From positions 310,001 through 374,000 of the forward strand of contig CAVQQF010000012.1 of assembly GCA_963714825.1 (NCBI GenBank): DNA of 64,000 bases, read 5' to 3'. The position numbers and the translations under genes are program-made. Positions 17,804 through 26,823 of this stretch are shown here, piece after piece; the first letter of the stretch is position 1, and each line of letters begins with the position of its first letter. The notes beneath the pieces are model-generated. The model saw only the letters and a list, made by a program, of their open reading frames with translations. It ran no database searches and had not been told where the DNA came from. The stretch is from UBA4417 sp963714825 (GTDB lineage Bacteria > Bacteroidota > Bacteroidia > Bacteroidales > UBA4417).

Positions 17804-18187
17804 ATGAAAAAACTAACCCAAGCCGAAGAGCAGATTATGCAAATTCTTTGGGAACTAAAGAAAGGATTTGTAAACGATATTGTTGCCTTGCTGCCTGAGC
17901 CAAAGCCTGCTTATACCACAGTTTCGACCATTGTACGTATACTGGAGCAGAAAGGTTTTATAGCGCACAAGGCTTATGGACGTACCCATGAGTATTTTCC
18001 ACTGGTTAGTAAAGAGAATTACTCAGGTGAGTACCTGAATAATTTTACGCGCAATTATTTCAGCAATTCGTACAAAGCGCTGGCTTCGTTTTTCGCTCAT
18101 GGCGAAGATCTCAGCATCAGGGAGCTTGAAGAAATAAAATTACTGGTCGAGGAACAGATTAAGAACCATAAAAAAGCTAAACCATGA
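17804..18187 (+). CDS. BlaI/MecI/CopY-family repressor
   Basis: This 127-aa winged-helix repressor begins MKKLTQAEEQIMQILWELKKGFVNDIV, with the recognition region AYTTVSTIVRILEQKGFIAHKAYGR. I chose the ATG at 17804. An upstream in-frame ATG at 17765 lies inside the promoter (before the -7 box), so it cannot be used from that promoter. Family members bind as dimers and are released when the partner M56 peptidase triggers their cleavage. The last 4 bp overlap the blaR1-like gene. Confidence 0.93.
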   Translation: MKKLTQAEEQIMQILWELKKGFVNDIVALLPEPKPAYTTVSTIVRILEQKGFIAHKAYGRTHEYFPLVSKENYSGEYLNNFTRNYFSNSYKALASFFAHGEDLSIRELEEIKLLVEEQIKNHKKAKP

Positions 18188-19569
18188 ACGCGCTCCTTAA
18201 TTACACAATAGCTACGGTTGTATCGCTGGGTATTTTTTATAGCGCGTATGCTGTTTTCCTTCGCGGGGAACCCATGTTCCGGTTTAACAGGATATACTTA
18301 CTCCTGTCACTACTTCTCTCCTTTTTGATTCCCTTGCTGATTTTTATCCCGGATATGAATTTGCACCTGGGATCGGCAAATCCCGGTAAGGGAATAATGA
18401 ATATAATTACCCTGGCACCTGTTGAAATAAGTGCTGAAACTGGACGTAGTATTACCATATTCAATGTGTTGGGTTTCATCTACTATATAGGTTTGGCTTT
18501 TTTTGCCGGACGTTTACTGATTAGGTTGATAAGCATAATAAAAATTGTGCGCAGCGGCTCGCGTTCTATCGAAAATGAAACAGCGGTTACCTGGATAGCT
18601 TCGGGCAATCCTCCATTTTCTTTTATCCGCACAATTTATCTGCCTGTTAATTTGCAGGGTAAAACCCAGCTGGATAAAATTATAAGGCACGAACAAATTC
18701 ATATTCAGGAACACCACAGCATGGACATATTATTCATACAAATCATGCAGATTGTTTCCTGGTTTAACCCGTTTATACCGCTTATAGAAAAATCCCTGCG
18801 CGAGATTCACGAATTTGAAGCGGATAAGGCTGTAATATTTGCCGGTACCGATCCGGTAATCTATACCCGGCTTTTATTTGAAAATGATAAAACGGCCCTG
18901 GCAGTTGTACTGGGCAATAATTTCAATTACTCACTCATAAAAAGGAGGCTAAGCATGTTTTACAAAAAGAGTACCCGATTTGCCAGGTTAAAAGCAGTTT
19001 TAGTATTGCCACTGGCCATTTGCAGCGTAATGTTTTACGCTGTCAGCTGCAACCAATCTGAATTGGATGTAAAGAAAAATATCAGTTCGGCTGATACTTC
19101 TGAAAATTATATTGCTGATCCAAGTACCGGCGAGGTAGAATATTCTACGACTCCAGCTGTTGTTGATGAGAAAGTTATTAAAACAGGGGAAGGAGTGCCA
19201 CCACCTCCACCGCCTCCACCTCCACCAACTTCAAAAAATACGGGACCTAACGAAGTATTTACGGTTGTAGAAACCATGCCTCAATTTCCGGGTGGCGACG
19301 AGGCACGAATGACTTACCTGATGAATACTATTCAGTATCCCGAGGCAGCAAAAAAAGAAGGTCAGCAAGGCACTGTGTTTGTATCATTTATTATTGAAAA
19401 AGACGGCAGCATAAAAGATGCGAAAGTCCTGAGAGGAATAGGGAAAGAATGCGACCAGGAAGCTTTGCGTGTAATAAAGGGCATGCCTAAATGGGTGCCC
19501 GGTAAGCAGAGAGGCGAAGAGGTTCGGGTTCAGTTCAATATGCCAATCAAGTTTAAACTGGATAATTAA
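18184..19569 (+). CDS. BlaR1-like M56 metallopeptidase with C-terminal TonB domain
   Basis: This 461-aa membrane protein has about four membrane segments (near 5-25, 37-57, 95-115 and 277-300). The zinc-protease motif HEQIH is at 169-173, with the third ligand region EFEADKAV. After the last helix comes a proline run (about 339-349) and a TonB C-terminal domain (about 370-461: PQFPGGDEA...YPEAAKKEGQQGTVFVSFIIEKDG...FNMPIKF). It lacks a penicillin-binding sensor domain, so beta-lactam sensing is not implied. The TonB domain suggests it detects or transmits an envelope state instead. This combination is common in Bacteroidota. It is translationally coupled to the repressor by a 4-bp overlap. 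Confidence 0.93.
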   Translation: MNALLNYTIATVVSLGIFYSAYAVFLRGEPMFRFNRIYLLLSLLLSFLIPLLIFIPDMNLHLGSANPGKGIMNIITLAPVEISAETGRSITIFNVLGFIYYIGLAFFAGRLLIRLISIIKIVRSGSRSIENETAVTWIASGNPPFSFIRTIYLPVNLQGKTQLDKIIRHEQIHIQEHHSMDILFIQIMQIVSWFNPFIPLIEKSLREIHEFEADKAVIFAGTDPVIYTRLLFENDKTALAVVLGNNFNYSLIKRRLSMFYKKSTRFARLKAVLVLPLAICSVMFYAVSCNQSELDVKKNISSADTSENYIADPSTGEVEYSTTPAVVDEKVIKTGEGVPPPPPPPPPPTSKNTGPNEVFTVVETMPQFPGGDEARMTYLMNTIQYPEAAKKEGQQGTVFVSFIIEKDGSIKDAKVLRGIGKECDQEALRVIKGMPKWVPGKQRGEEVRVQFNMPIKFKLDN

Positions 19570-19583
19570 AAAATCCGAAACAG

Positions 19584-19626
19584 GAAAAGCCCGGATGGCA
19601 ACTATTTGCTGTCCGGGCTTTTCTAT
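19584..19626 (+). terminator. Intrinsic terminator after blaR1-like gene
   Basis: A perfect 12-bp stem, GAAAAGCCCGGA (19584-19595) / TCCGGGCTTTTC (19612-19623). Confidence 0.88.
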
Positions 19627-19641
19627 TTATTAAGTCACTTT

Positions 19642-19875
19642 ATTAAGTCACTGTTTAAATTTACTAAATCCCCTTAGTTAAGTAAGAAAAGGTCAGAAGA
19701 CGGGAGTCCGATCCTGATAGCTATCGGGAGACGCCTGCCTGACTGCATCACGCAGGCAGGGAAGAATCATCAATTTAAAATCAAATTTCCTACGATATTT
19801 TCGCCTTTCTCCCCTCGCCTTGTCTCCCCTCACTCATTAAGAATTAAAAAAATATAATTTTAAACAGACTCTAAT
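19642..19875. mobile_element. MITE-like dispersed repeat, copy 1 (234 bp)
   Basis: A 234-bp non-coding element closely matching 59211-59444 in the same orientation. The ends are imperfect inverted repeats: ATTAAGTCACTGTTTAAA at the left, and at the right TTTAAACAGACTCTAAT (one base shorter than in copy 2). Inside are short palindromes (CCTGATAGCTATCGGG; GCCTGCCTG...CAGGCAGG). No open frame of note. The sequence TAAGTCACTT is partly duplicated just before the left end. It looks like a non-autonomous element whose transposase lies elsewhere. Confidence 0.75.
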
Positions 19876-19892
19876 ACTATTAGTGTATAATC

Positions 19893-19918
19893 AAAAAAAA
19901 GGGCAGCTAAAGCCACCC
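19893..19918 (-). terminator. Intrinsic terminator after ackA
   Basis: On the minus strand GGGTGGC and GCTGCCC form a 7-bp stem (with G-U pairs) with a short TTTA-type loop, followed by eight T residues. Confidence 0.78.
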
Positions 19919-19945
19919 ATTTAAATTCGATTCTTAAACTTATAT

Positions 19946-21145
19946 TTAAGCAGACACAATCTCAAAAGTATCTTTTGCAATTACAAGTTCCTCGTTGGTA
20001 GGAACTACCATAACGGTAACTTTTGAATTGGTTTTGCTGATAACGGCTTCTTTACCCCGAAGTTTTGTGTTTTTCTCTATATCAAATTCTATTCCGAGAA
20101 ACTCGAGGCCTTTGGATACTTCTTCGCGGGTTTCCCAGCCATTTTCGCCAACACCACCGGTAAAAATTACCACATCCACTCCACCCATGGCGGCAGCATA
20201 TGCACCCAGGTATTTTTTAATCCTGTAGTGATAGATATCAAGTGCAACCTGAGCTTTATGATTGCCTTCGGCAGCAGCGGTTTCAACATCGCGCATATCG
20301 CTCGATACACCCGAAAGGCCAAGTATACCGCTATGTTTATTAAGTAAAGTGCTGGTATAAGGTATGCTGGTTTCTTCCTTATCGGCAATATACAGAAGTG
20401 CTCCCGCATCCACATCGCCGCAGCGGGTTCCCATAACGAGTCCTTCAACCGGCGTCATACCCATGGAAGTATCGAACGACACCCCGTTTTTAATGGCACA
20501 CATCGAAGCACCGTTGCCCAGGTGACAGCTGATAATTTTAAGGTCTTCGATTTTTTTGCCAAGTATCTCAACAGCACGCTCCGAAACAAAACGATGGCTC
20601 GATCCATGAAAGCCGTAGCGACGAACCTTATATTTTTCGTAAAGCGAATAAGGAATGCCATACAGGTACGACTGTTCAGGCATAGTTTGATGATAAGCTG
20701 TATCGAAAACACCTACCTGTGGAACTTCAGGAAGAAGTTTTGTGATGGCATAAATACCTTCGAGGTTAGGCGGATTGTGCAGGGGAGCAAGTTCAATACA
20801 TTCTTCGAGTGCAACCACAACATCGTCGGTAATGGCAACACTGCTTTTAAATTTTTCGCCTGCATGCACAACGCGATGACCAACGGCACCAATCTCATTC
20901 AGGTTGCTGACACAACCGTGTTCCTTGTGTGTAAGGATACCAAGAACGAATTCAATACCAGCCTGGTGATCCAGAATTTCGCCTTCGAGCTTCAGCACGT
21001 CGCCATTTGCTTTGTTATGTTTAATTGACGCACCTTTGAGCCCGATTTTATCAACCAGGCCTTTTGCAACTACTTCGGCCGAAGGCATATCGAAGAGTTG
21101 ATATTTGATGGATGAACTTCCGCAGTTCAGAACTATAATTTTCAT
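19946..21145 (-). CDS. ackA: Acetate kinase
   Basis: This 399-aa enzyme makes ATP and acetate from acetyl phosphate and ADP. Family signatures are MKIIVLNCGSSSIKYQLF at the start, HRVVHAGE, RYGFHGSSHRFV, GTRCGDVDAG and VFTGGVGENG. Length is normal. No phosphotransacetylase gene is adjacent; the upstream partner in the same transcript (27 bp away) is a 3-hydroxyacyl-CoA dehydrogenase-like gene. The pairing hints that the kinase might serve acyl-CoA metabolism more broadly, but the sequence itself looks like ordinary AckA. Confidence 0.96.
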   Translation of the reverse strand: MKIIVLNCGSSSIKYQLFDMPSAEVVAKGLVDKIGLKGASIKHNKANGDVLKLEGEILDHQAGIEFVLGILTHKEHGCVSNLNEIGAVGHRVVHAGEKFKSSVAITDDVVVALEECIELAPLHNPPNLEGIYAITKLLPEVPQVGVFDTAYHQTMPEQSYLYGIPYSLYEKYKVRRYGFHGSSHRFVSERAVEILGKKIEDLKIISCHLGNGASMCAIKNGVSFDTSMGMTPVEGLVMGTRCGDVDAGALLYIADKEETSIPYTSTLLNKHSGILGLSGVSSDMRDVETAAAEGNHKAQVALDIYHYRIKKYLGAYAAAMGGVDVVIFTGGVGENGWETREEVSKGLEFLGIEFDIEKNTKLRGKEAVISKTNSKVTVMVVPTNEELVIAKDTFEIVSA

Positions 21146-21172
21146 TGTATTATTTTTATTGGGATAGAATTA

Positions 21173-22147
21173 TTACCGATATTCAGGACAGGTGATGGTG
21201 CTGCTGATAATTTTACCATTAGCATCATATTTATAAAATCCCTGCCCGAATGCTTTACCTAAATAATTGGCACGAACAAGGCGTTTCAGCACCGGTGATG
21301 TTTTGTAACCGCGTTCGCCAAATTCGTTATAAAGGTTATCCATCCATTTCTGTAACTTATCCAACCCAATGCGATCGGCGAGTTCGAAGGGTCCAAACTG
21401 ATGACCTAAGCTCTGTTTCATTAACTCATCAATATCGTGGGTTGAGGCGATCCCTTCCATAAGCATTTCGCATGCCTGGTTAATAACAACGCAAATCATA
21501 CGGGTTGTAACATTACCCGGCGATTCGGTAAGTGCAATAGGCTTCTTCTCGATCATCCGTACAAAACGGGTAACCAGTTCGAGAGCCTCGTCGGAGGTTC
21601 TTGAACTGCGCACCACTTCAACCACTTTAACTTTATCGGTGGGTGATATAAAATGCAAGCCAACGGCACGATCGGGATATTTGAGACCTGCCGAGAGGTC
21701 CGACATCATAAGTGTAGCTGTATTCGAAGCAAGAACCGTATCGCGGCGAACATACTTCTCAGCATTCTGCATAATTTCCTTACGAATGTCGAGGCTGGTG
21801 CCTGCTTTACGCGAATTGATAGCTTCGCATACAATGTCGCAGTCGGCAAGGTCGCTGTAGTCAACCGTACCTTTAATTCGCGACATTATAAGCCGTTTTT
21901 CACTATTGGTCATCCCCCAATGACGGATTTCGGTGTCGAGCAAGCCCGTAATCCCTTCGAGAGCAGCTGTCACGCGTTCCTCGTTAACATCAAGGCATAC
22001 CACATCGAAGCCATTCTGACTGATTGTTTTCGAAATTTCCTGCCCCATGGAACCTAATCCGATGACTCCTACTTTATGGATGGAGCCACGCAGCTTAGGA
22101 CTTTTGCTGAGACTGAAATCTTCCAGTTTTCCGATAATTTCTGACAT
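21173..22147 (-). CDS. 3-hydroxyacyl-CoA dehydrogenase-like protein with altered active-site positions
   Basis: This 324-aa protein has an N-terminal NAD-binding domain (VGVIGLGSMGQEI, 27-39; acidic residue in VVCLDVNEER) and a C-terminal 3HCDH dimerisation domain (about 210-305, FGPFELADRIGLD). The catalytic His/Glu segment is present as LHFISPTDKVKVVEVV. In place of the usual NRI motif that supplies the active-site Asn, the sequence reads GNVTTRMICVVINQA, with Thr at that position; the usual SNTS-type serine segment reads SNTATLMM. It may act on a different substrate than 3-hydroxybutyryl-CoA. It is co-transcribed with ackA. A -7 box TACCTTTG (minus strand) at 22243-22250 probably drives both. 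Confidence 0.82.
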   Translation of the reverse strand: MSEIIGKLEDFSLSKSPKLRGSIHKVGVIGLGSMGQEISKTISQNGFDVVCLDVNEERVTAALEGITGLLDTEIRHWGMTNSEKRLIMSRIKGTVDYSDLADCDIVCEAINSRKAGTSLDIRKEIMQNAEKYVRRDTVLASNTATLMMSDLSAGLKYPDRAVGLHFISPTDKVKVVEVVRSSRTSDEALELVTRFVRMIEKKPIALTESPGNVTTRMICVVINQACEMLMEGIASTHDIDELMKQSLGHQFGPFELADRIGLDKLQKWMDNLYNEFGERGYKTSPVLKRLVRANYLGKAFGQGFYKYDANGKIISSTITCPEYR

Positions 22148-22242
22148 TTTGATAATATATTATGTGTTCTTAATTTGTATTGCACAACAGGCTATCACTT
22201 TATGAAGCAAGGGCTTACATAGTGTGATGTTGAAATCAGGGG

Positions 22243-22250
22243 CAAAGGTA
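22243..22250 (-). promoter_or_regulatory. -7 promoter box for the dehydrogenase-ackA unit
   Basis: Minus-strand TACCTTTG matches TAnnTTTG and lies about 95 bp before the start codon. No convincing -33 element. Confidence 0.45.
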
Positions 22251-22377
22251 GAATTAATTTAGCTGTCAGGAAGTGATAATTGTTAATAATTTCACAAAGA
22301 GTTCGAATTTTTAGAGTTTTAAAAAAAGGAAGGCTGCAAGCTTAAAAAAAAGGAAGTAGAGGCAAGGTCAATTTTTG

Positions 22378-22385
22378 TATTTTTG
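22378..22385 (+). promoter_or_regulatory. -7 promoter box for the DUF4271 gene
   Basis: TATTTTTG matches TAnnTTTG and ends 12 bp before the ATG at 22398. This makes the TTG at 22383, inside the box, an unlikely start. Confidence 0.5.
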
Positions 22386-22397
22386 TGCCTGCAATCC

Positions 22398-23285
22398 ATG
22401 GACACAACAAGCATCCGATACCAGCATAACCCATTGCTTACCGATACGGTAGGCTTTTTCGATTGTTGTATTCCTCTTACAAATGAAAGCTCATTAATAA
22501 AGGTTGATTCGCTTCAGAAATTTTACGATTTCAGCGTTTATAATTATATAACTCCACCCCCTGCGCCAAGGCAGCTTCTGGAAACCACATCGGTATTCGC
22601 TCCTCACAATCTGAAACCGGTTTCGAAAGGTCCTCAAGCCCTTAACCAACATTCGATGGATTGGATAACCATGCTGCTTATGGTTTGTCTATTTATTTTT
22701 GCATGGGTACAGGCAAGCTACGCAAAGCGTTTAAAACAAATAATCAGGGCAGCCATACAACCTTATTTCATTAACCAGCTCGAGCGTGAGGGCAGTCTTT
22801 TTCGTGAGCGTATTTCGTTGGGGCTTGGCTTTACCTTTTTATTAATTGTTTCGGTATTCGTATTCCTGCTTTTTAAAACCTTCGGCTCACTCCCTCCTGT
22901 ATTCAGCCCGCAGGTTTTCCTGCTACTGATTTTTAGCGTTTTATTATTATTTCAAGTGATCAGATCGGCATTTATTTATTTCTCAGGATTTATTTTTAAC
23001 ACCCGTGAAGCTTCCCGCATGTATCAGCTTAACACTTTGTTATTCAATCACATAATAGGAATAGTATTGCTGCCTCTTACCATCATGGCATTTTATTTGG
23101 ATAGCAAGGCATTGCTGTCAATTGGGGTTGTAATAACCACATTATTAATACTATATGGTTTTTTCAGAAACATTTTAACAGGCCTGGCCAATAAGAATTA
23201 TAATTTGTTTTATTTATTTTTGTACCTTTGCACCCTCGAAATTTTACCCATGTTACTCCTTTATAAAGTAATAAGTAAAATTTGA
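22398..23285 (+). CDS. DUF4271 integral membrane protein
   Basis: This 295-aa protein matches the DUF4271 family found in Bacteroidota. The soluble N-terminal part (about 1-90) is followed by several hydrophobic segments (WITMLLMVCLFIFAWVQ; LGFTFLLIVSVFVFLLF; VFLLLIFSVLLLFQV; IIGIVLLPLTIMAFY; a last pair near the C-terminus). An aromatic YFSGFIFNTREASR loop lies between the middle helices. The function is unknown. It lies just before hemD, 49 bp away, an arrangement I associate with Bacteroidota genomes. Start chosen at 22398 because of the overlapping promoter box. Confidence 0.85.
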   Translation: MDTTSIRYQHNPLLTDTVGFFDCCIPLTNESSLIKVDSLQKFYDFSVYNYITPPPAPRQLLETTSVFAPHNLKPVSKGPQALNQHSMDWITMLLMVCLFIFAWVQASYAKRLKQIIRAAIQPYFINQLEREGSLFRERISLGLGFTFLLIVSVFVFLLFKTFGSLPPVFSPQVFLLLIFSVLLLFQVIRSAFIYFSGFIFNTREASRMYQLNTLLFNHIIGIVLLPLTIMAFYLDSKALLSIGVVITTLLILYGFFRNILTGLANKNYNLFYLFLYLCTLEILPMLLLYKVISKI

Positions 23286-23334
23286 TTGTTGGCCTCTATT
23301 TATTTACAACCTGTCTAAAAACCACTTCGGTACC

Positions 23335-24093
23335 GTGCCTAAAATCAAGAATATTCTGGTTTCGCAACCTGTCCCGGCTGATTTGGAAAAATCACCATAC
23401 GGCGAAATAATTAAGAAGCATGGAGTCCTCATTGAGTTTAATAAATTTTTCCGGATCGAAGGTGTCACTGTACGTGAATTTCGTGATGAGAAGATTTATA
23501 TCAACGAGCACACAGCCATTATTTTCAACAGCAAACATGCGGTTGACCATTTTTTCACTATTGCCAAGGATGTAAGAGTCGATATTCCGGAAACGATGAA
23601 GTATTTCTGTATATCCGAGTCTGTGGCATTTTATCTGCAGAAATATGTTCAGTTCCGCAAGCGTAAAATTTTCTTTTCGGAGAATGACGTTTCACAGTTA
23701 TTGGATCTGATAAGGAAACACAAATCCGAACGCTTCCTTTTACCCTGCTCCGACAAACGCAGCCGCGATTTGCCCAACCTGCTCGATGCTGCAAAAATAA
23801 ATTACAGCGAAGCCGTTTTATACCGCACGGTTCCAACTGATATGAGAGAGCTTGTAGATATTAACAAATTCGATATGCTCGTATTTTTCAGTCCGCAGGG
23901 AATACGCTCCCTTTTCTATAACTGGCCTGATTTTTCGCAGGGCGAAATAGTAATAGGAACCTTTGGAGCATCAACAACTCAAGCTGCAACTGAACTTGGG
24001 ATCAAGGTTAATTTTTCGGCTCCAAGCCCCAATATCCCATCCATGACCATGGCAATTGATGCTTTTCTAACAAAGTGCCAGAAGAAATCATAA
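23335..24093 (+). CDS. hemD: Uroporphyrinogen-III synthase
   Basis: This 252-aa cytoplasmic enzyme closes hydroxymethylbilane to uroporphyrinogen III in tetrapyrrole synthesis. It shows the two-domain HemD pattern: an N-terminal ILVSQPVP strand, a central RSRDLPNLLDAAKINYSEAVLYRT hinge, and the C-terminal DMLVFFSPQGIRSLF and IGTFGASTTQAATELG segments. The start is GTG at 23335. Haem synthesis here fits with the haem uptake locus further right. A terminator follows at once. Confidence 0.9.
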   Translation: MPKIKNILVSQPVPADLEKSPYGEIIKKHGVLIEFNKFFRIEGVTVREFRDEKIYINEHTAIIFNSKHAVDHFFTIAKDVRVDIPETMKYFCISESVAFYLQKYVQFRKRKIFFSENDVSQLLDLIRKHKSERFLLPCSDKRSRDLPNLLDAAKINYSEAVLYRTVPTDMRELVDINKFDMLVFFSPQGIRSLFYNWPDFSQGEIVIGTFGASTTQAATELGIKVNFSAPSPNIPSMTMAIDAFLTKCQKKS

Positions 24094-24116
24094 AAAAAGT
24101 TAATACGCTTTTCAAT

Positions 24117-24152
24117 AAAAACCCCGTTGATAGTACTATTGACGGGGTTTTT
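24117..24152 (+). terminator. Intrinsic terminator between hemD and rnpA
   Basis: An almost fully palindromic hairpin (AAAACCCCGTTGATAGT on the left, ACTATTGACGGGGTTTT on the right) is followed by more T residues. It isolates hemD from rnpA. Confidence 0.9.
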
Positions 24153-24233
24153 CGATTCATGCTCAGCGCTGCCAACGGAATAGCTTATACGCTTTAGCAG
24201 GAAAACACTAATTTTGTAACCCCAGAATACATT

Positions 24234-24662
24234 ATGGCCACTACTGTTAAACGAAATACTTTCAGGAAACCCGAAAAGTTATGCAATGCCAGGCAGATAG
24301 AAAAGCTTTTTAACAAGGGTAAATCCATGAGTTCAGGTCAGTTCCGGATGGTTTACCTCGAAACAGATGAGAAGAGAATCCCCCCGGTAAAAGTGGTGCT
24401 GGCTGTCCCCAAAAAAAACCTGAAACTGGCCGTTGACCGCAACCATATGAAAAGGCTGTTGCGTGAAGCATACCGGCACGGTAAACATGACATTTCGGAA
24501 ATGTATACTGCCCTTGACAAACATTGTGATATTGCATTTATTTTTACCGGCAAAAAATGTGTGTCGCAACAGGAAACAGATACAGCAATAAATGAATTGT
24601 TGAATCGTTTATTAATAACAACTGAAAAATCAAGGGAAAGGGATGTGCCGATCGGCGGCTGA
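24234..24662 (+). CDS. rnpA: Ribonuclease P protein component
   Basis: This 142-aa basic protein is the RNase P protein subunit that helps the catalytic RNA mature tRNA 5' ends. The conserved RNR-type motif appears as LAVDRNHMKRLLREAYR. The N-terminal TFRKPEKLCNARQIEKLFNKGKSM segment and later IAFIFTGKK strand fit the family. rpmH is not the immediate upstream gene (hemD and a terminator are). yidD follows 53 bp downstream, as in most bacteria. Confidence 0.94.
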   Translation: MATTVKRNTFRKPEKLCNARQIEKLFNKGKSMSSGQFRMVYLETDEKRIPPVKVVLAVPKKNLKLAVDRNHMKRLLREAYRHGKHDISEMYTALDKHCDIAFIFTGKKCVSQQETDTAINELLNRLLITTEKSRERDVPIGG

Positions 24663-24715
24663 CGCTTTGCAATTGAGCAAGCCCGCTGCTTCACATTCCA
24701 TAAAAACCTGAAAAC

Positions 24716-24961
24716 ATGAGCAACATGATGACCAAAATTCTGAGTAAAATTCTGAATAAAATTTTTATAGGTATAATACGCTTCTATCAGTATGTTATTT
24801 CACCCTATTTGCCGCCTTCGTGCCGCTACACTCCATCGTGTTCGGTTTATGGAATTGAAGCGTTAAAAAAGCACGGGCCTTTTAAAGGCGGATGGCTGAC
24901 CATAAAAAGAGTAGCATCGTGCAATCCCTGGGGAGGAAGCGGGTATGATCCTGTTCCCTGA
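24716..24961 (+). CDS. yidD: Membrane protein insertion efficiency factor YidD
   Basis: This 81-aa protein has the family hallmark IRFYQYVISPYLPPSCRYTPSCSVYGIEALKKHG and the C-terminal KRVASCNPWGGSGYDPVP. It is peripheral to the inner membrane and assists YidC-dependent insertion. Its position after rnpA is the standard arrangement. Confidence 0.95.
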   Translation: MSNMMTKILSKILNKIFIGIIRFYQYVISPYLPPSCRYTPSCSVYGIEALKKHGPFKGGWLTIKRVASCNPWGGSGYDPVP

Positions 24962-25092
24962 ATAAAATTTACTTAATTCAGAAATTGATACTAAAGGTGT
25001 TATAAACAAATCGCTGGCATACCTTGTTATCTTTCCTGTTGAATCGAATAAGACCTTTGTTAAAAACACATCAAACAAATAAAATAAGAGTA

Positions 25093-26811
25093 ATGAATTA
25101 TATAAGCCGCACTTCACTGAACGTAATAATAGTGTTAACAGCTTTCATGCTGACTTTTCATGCAGGAACATCGCTCAAAGCCCAGACATCTTCGGATTTT
25201 GAGATTTCGAAAAACCTCGAAATCCTGACTTCTTTATACAAAGAACTAAACAGCAATTATGTTGACGGGGCCAATCCATCAGAGTTAATGAAAACAGGTA
25301 TCGATGCCATGCTCAACAAACTGGATCCTTACACCGTGTATATTCCTGAATCCGAAATTGAAGATTACCGGTTTATGACAACGGGCGAATATGGCGGAAT
25401 CGGCTCACTAATTCACAAACATGGTGATTATATTTACATTTCGGAACCTTACGAAAATGCCCCTGCTCAAAAATCAGGCCTTAAAGCGGGTGACAAAATA
25501 CTGATGATCAACGATAAAAGTACCGAAGGAAAATCAGTAGAAGACGTTAGCTCTATACTTAAAGGCCAGCCTGGCACCACCTTTAAACTTTTAGTTGAAC
25601 GCAATAGTGAGCCAAAGCCTTTGTCATTTGATATTGTTCGCGAAAAAATTACCATCGACCCTGTTCCGTATTATGGCATGGCCGGTACCGGCATAGGGTA
25701 TATTAAACTTACAAGTTTTACACAATCGGCATCGGCTGATGTACGAAAAGCATTTCTCGATCTGAAGGAAAAGAACGCCATGAACGGGCTTATCCTCGAT
25801 TTACGCGATAACGGAGGCGGACTGTTGACCGAAGCGGTTAATATTGTTAATCTGTTCGTAAAGAAAAACGAATTGGTGGTATCGACCAAGGGAAAGCAAA
25901 AGGACAAAAACCGCAGCTATCAGACTACCATGGAACCGCTTGACGCCACTATTCCGCTGGTTATCCTTGTTAATGGCAACAGCGCTTCGGCTTCTGAAAT
26001 TGTTGCCGGAGCCTTACAGGACCTCGACCGTGCGGTAGTTGTGGGCCGCAGGACTTTTGGTAAAGGCCTGGTTCAAAATGTGTTCCCTCTGAGTTATAAC
26101 ACCCAGGTTAAAATTACGGTGGCCAAATACTATATTCCCAGTGGGCGCTGCATACAAGCTATTGATTACGCTCATAAAAACGGTTCAGGCAATCCTGACC
26201 ATTTTCCCGATTCGCTTATTACCGCCTATAAAACAAAACACGGACGCACGGTGTACGATGGCAAAGGGGTGGCGCCCGACATTTCGACCGATACATCGAG
26301 GCTCAGTACCATTGCCTACAACCTCATTACGAAATATATTATTTTCGACTATGCAACCCAATATGCCGCTACTCACCCCTCTATACAACCGGCTGATGTA
26401 TTTTCATTAAATGATGCCGATTTTAACGATTTTGTTGCTTTCACCGAAAAAAAGGGATTCGAATTTAAAACGGTTGCCGAAAAAGAGCTGGAAACAGTAA
26501 AAAAAGTGGCTGAATACGAAAACTGCTGGGATGATATACAGACGCAATACACCTCGATGCTGGCAGCTATTGAATTGCACAAAAAACAAGACCTGGCAGA
26601 AAATAAGGCCGAAATTGCAGAGATCCTTCAACAGGAAATTGTAAGCAGGTATTATTATCAGAGAGGCCGTATCGAATCGAACCTGAAGGATGACAAAGAA
26701 CTGAAGAGTGCCCTGGATGTCCTCAATAAATCGGTTCTTTACTCTTCGATACTCGACGGAACCTATATGAAAGCCGAAAAACCAGCAAAAACATTGAAAA
26801 CACTCAATTAA
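25093..26811 (+). CDS. S41-family C-terminal processing peptidase with PDZ domain
   Basis: This 572-aa protein has a signal peptide (TSLNVIIVLTAFMLTFHAGTSLKAQ). A tail-specific-protease N-terminal segment is followed by a PDZ domain (about residues 80-165, with GGIGSLIHKHGDYIYISEPYENAPAQKSGLKAGDKIL). The S41 catalytic domain (about 180-380) has the serine in GNSASASEIVAG and the lysine in RTFGKGLVQ. About 150 helical residues follow. I chose the ATG at 25093 because the signal peptide starts there; the frame is open back to 25024. It is probably a periplasmic processing protease. Confidence 0.93.
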   Translation: MNYISRTSLNVIIVLTAFMLTFHAGTSLKAQTSSDFEISKNLEILTSLYKELNSNYVDGANPSELMKTGIDAMLNKLDPYTVYIPESEIEDYRFMTTGEYGGIGSLIHKHGDYIYISEPYENAPAQKSGLKAGDKILMINDKSTEGKSVEDVSSILKGQPGTTFKLLVERNSEPKPLSFDIVREKITIDPVPYYGMAGTGIGYIKLTSFTQSASADVRKAFLDLKEKNAMNGLILDLRDNGGGLLTEAVNIVNLFVKKNELVVSTKGKQKDKNRSYQTTMEPLDATIPLVILVNGNSASASEIVAGALQDLDRAVVVGRRTFGKGLVQNVFPLSYNTQVKITVAKYYIPSGRCIQAIDYAHKNGSGNPDHFPDSLITAYKTKHGRTVYDGKGVAPDISTDTSRLSTIAYNLITKYIIFDYATQYAATHPSIQPADVFSLNDADFNDFVAFTEKKGFEFKTVAEKELETVKKVAEYENCWDDIQTQYTSMLAAIELHKKQDLAENKAEIAEILQQEIVSRYYYQRGRIESNLKDDKELKSALDVLNKSVLYSSILDGTYMKAEKPAKTLKTLN

Positions 26812-26823
26812 CCTGGATAACCA

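Noticed and set aside
18184..19569. Beta-lactam resistance sensor
   Set aside because: The protein has the M56 protease and a TonB domain but no penicillin-binding sensor domain, and no beta-lactamase gene lies nearby.
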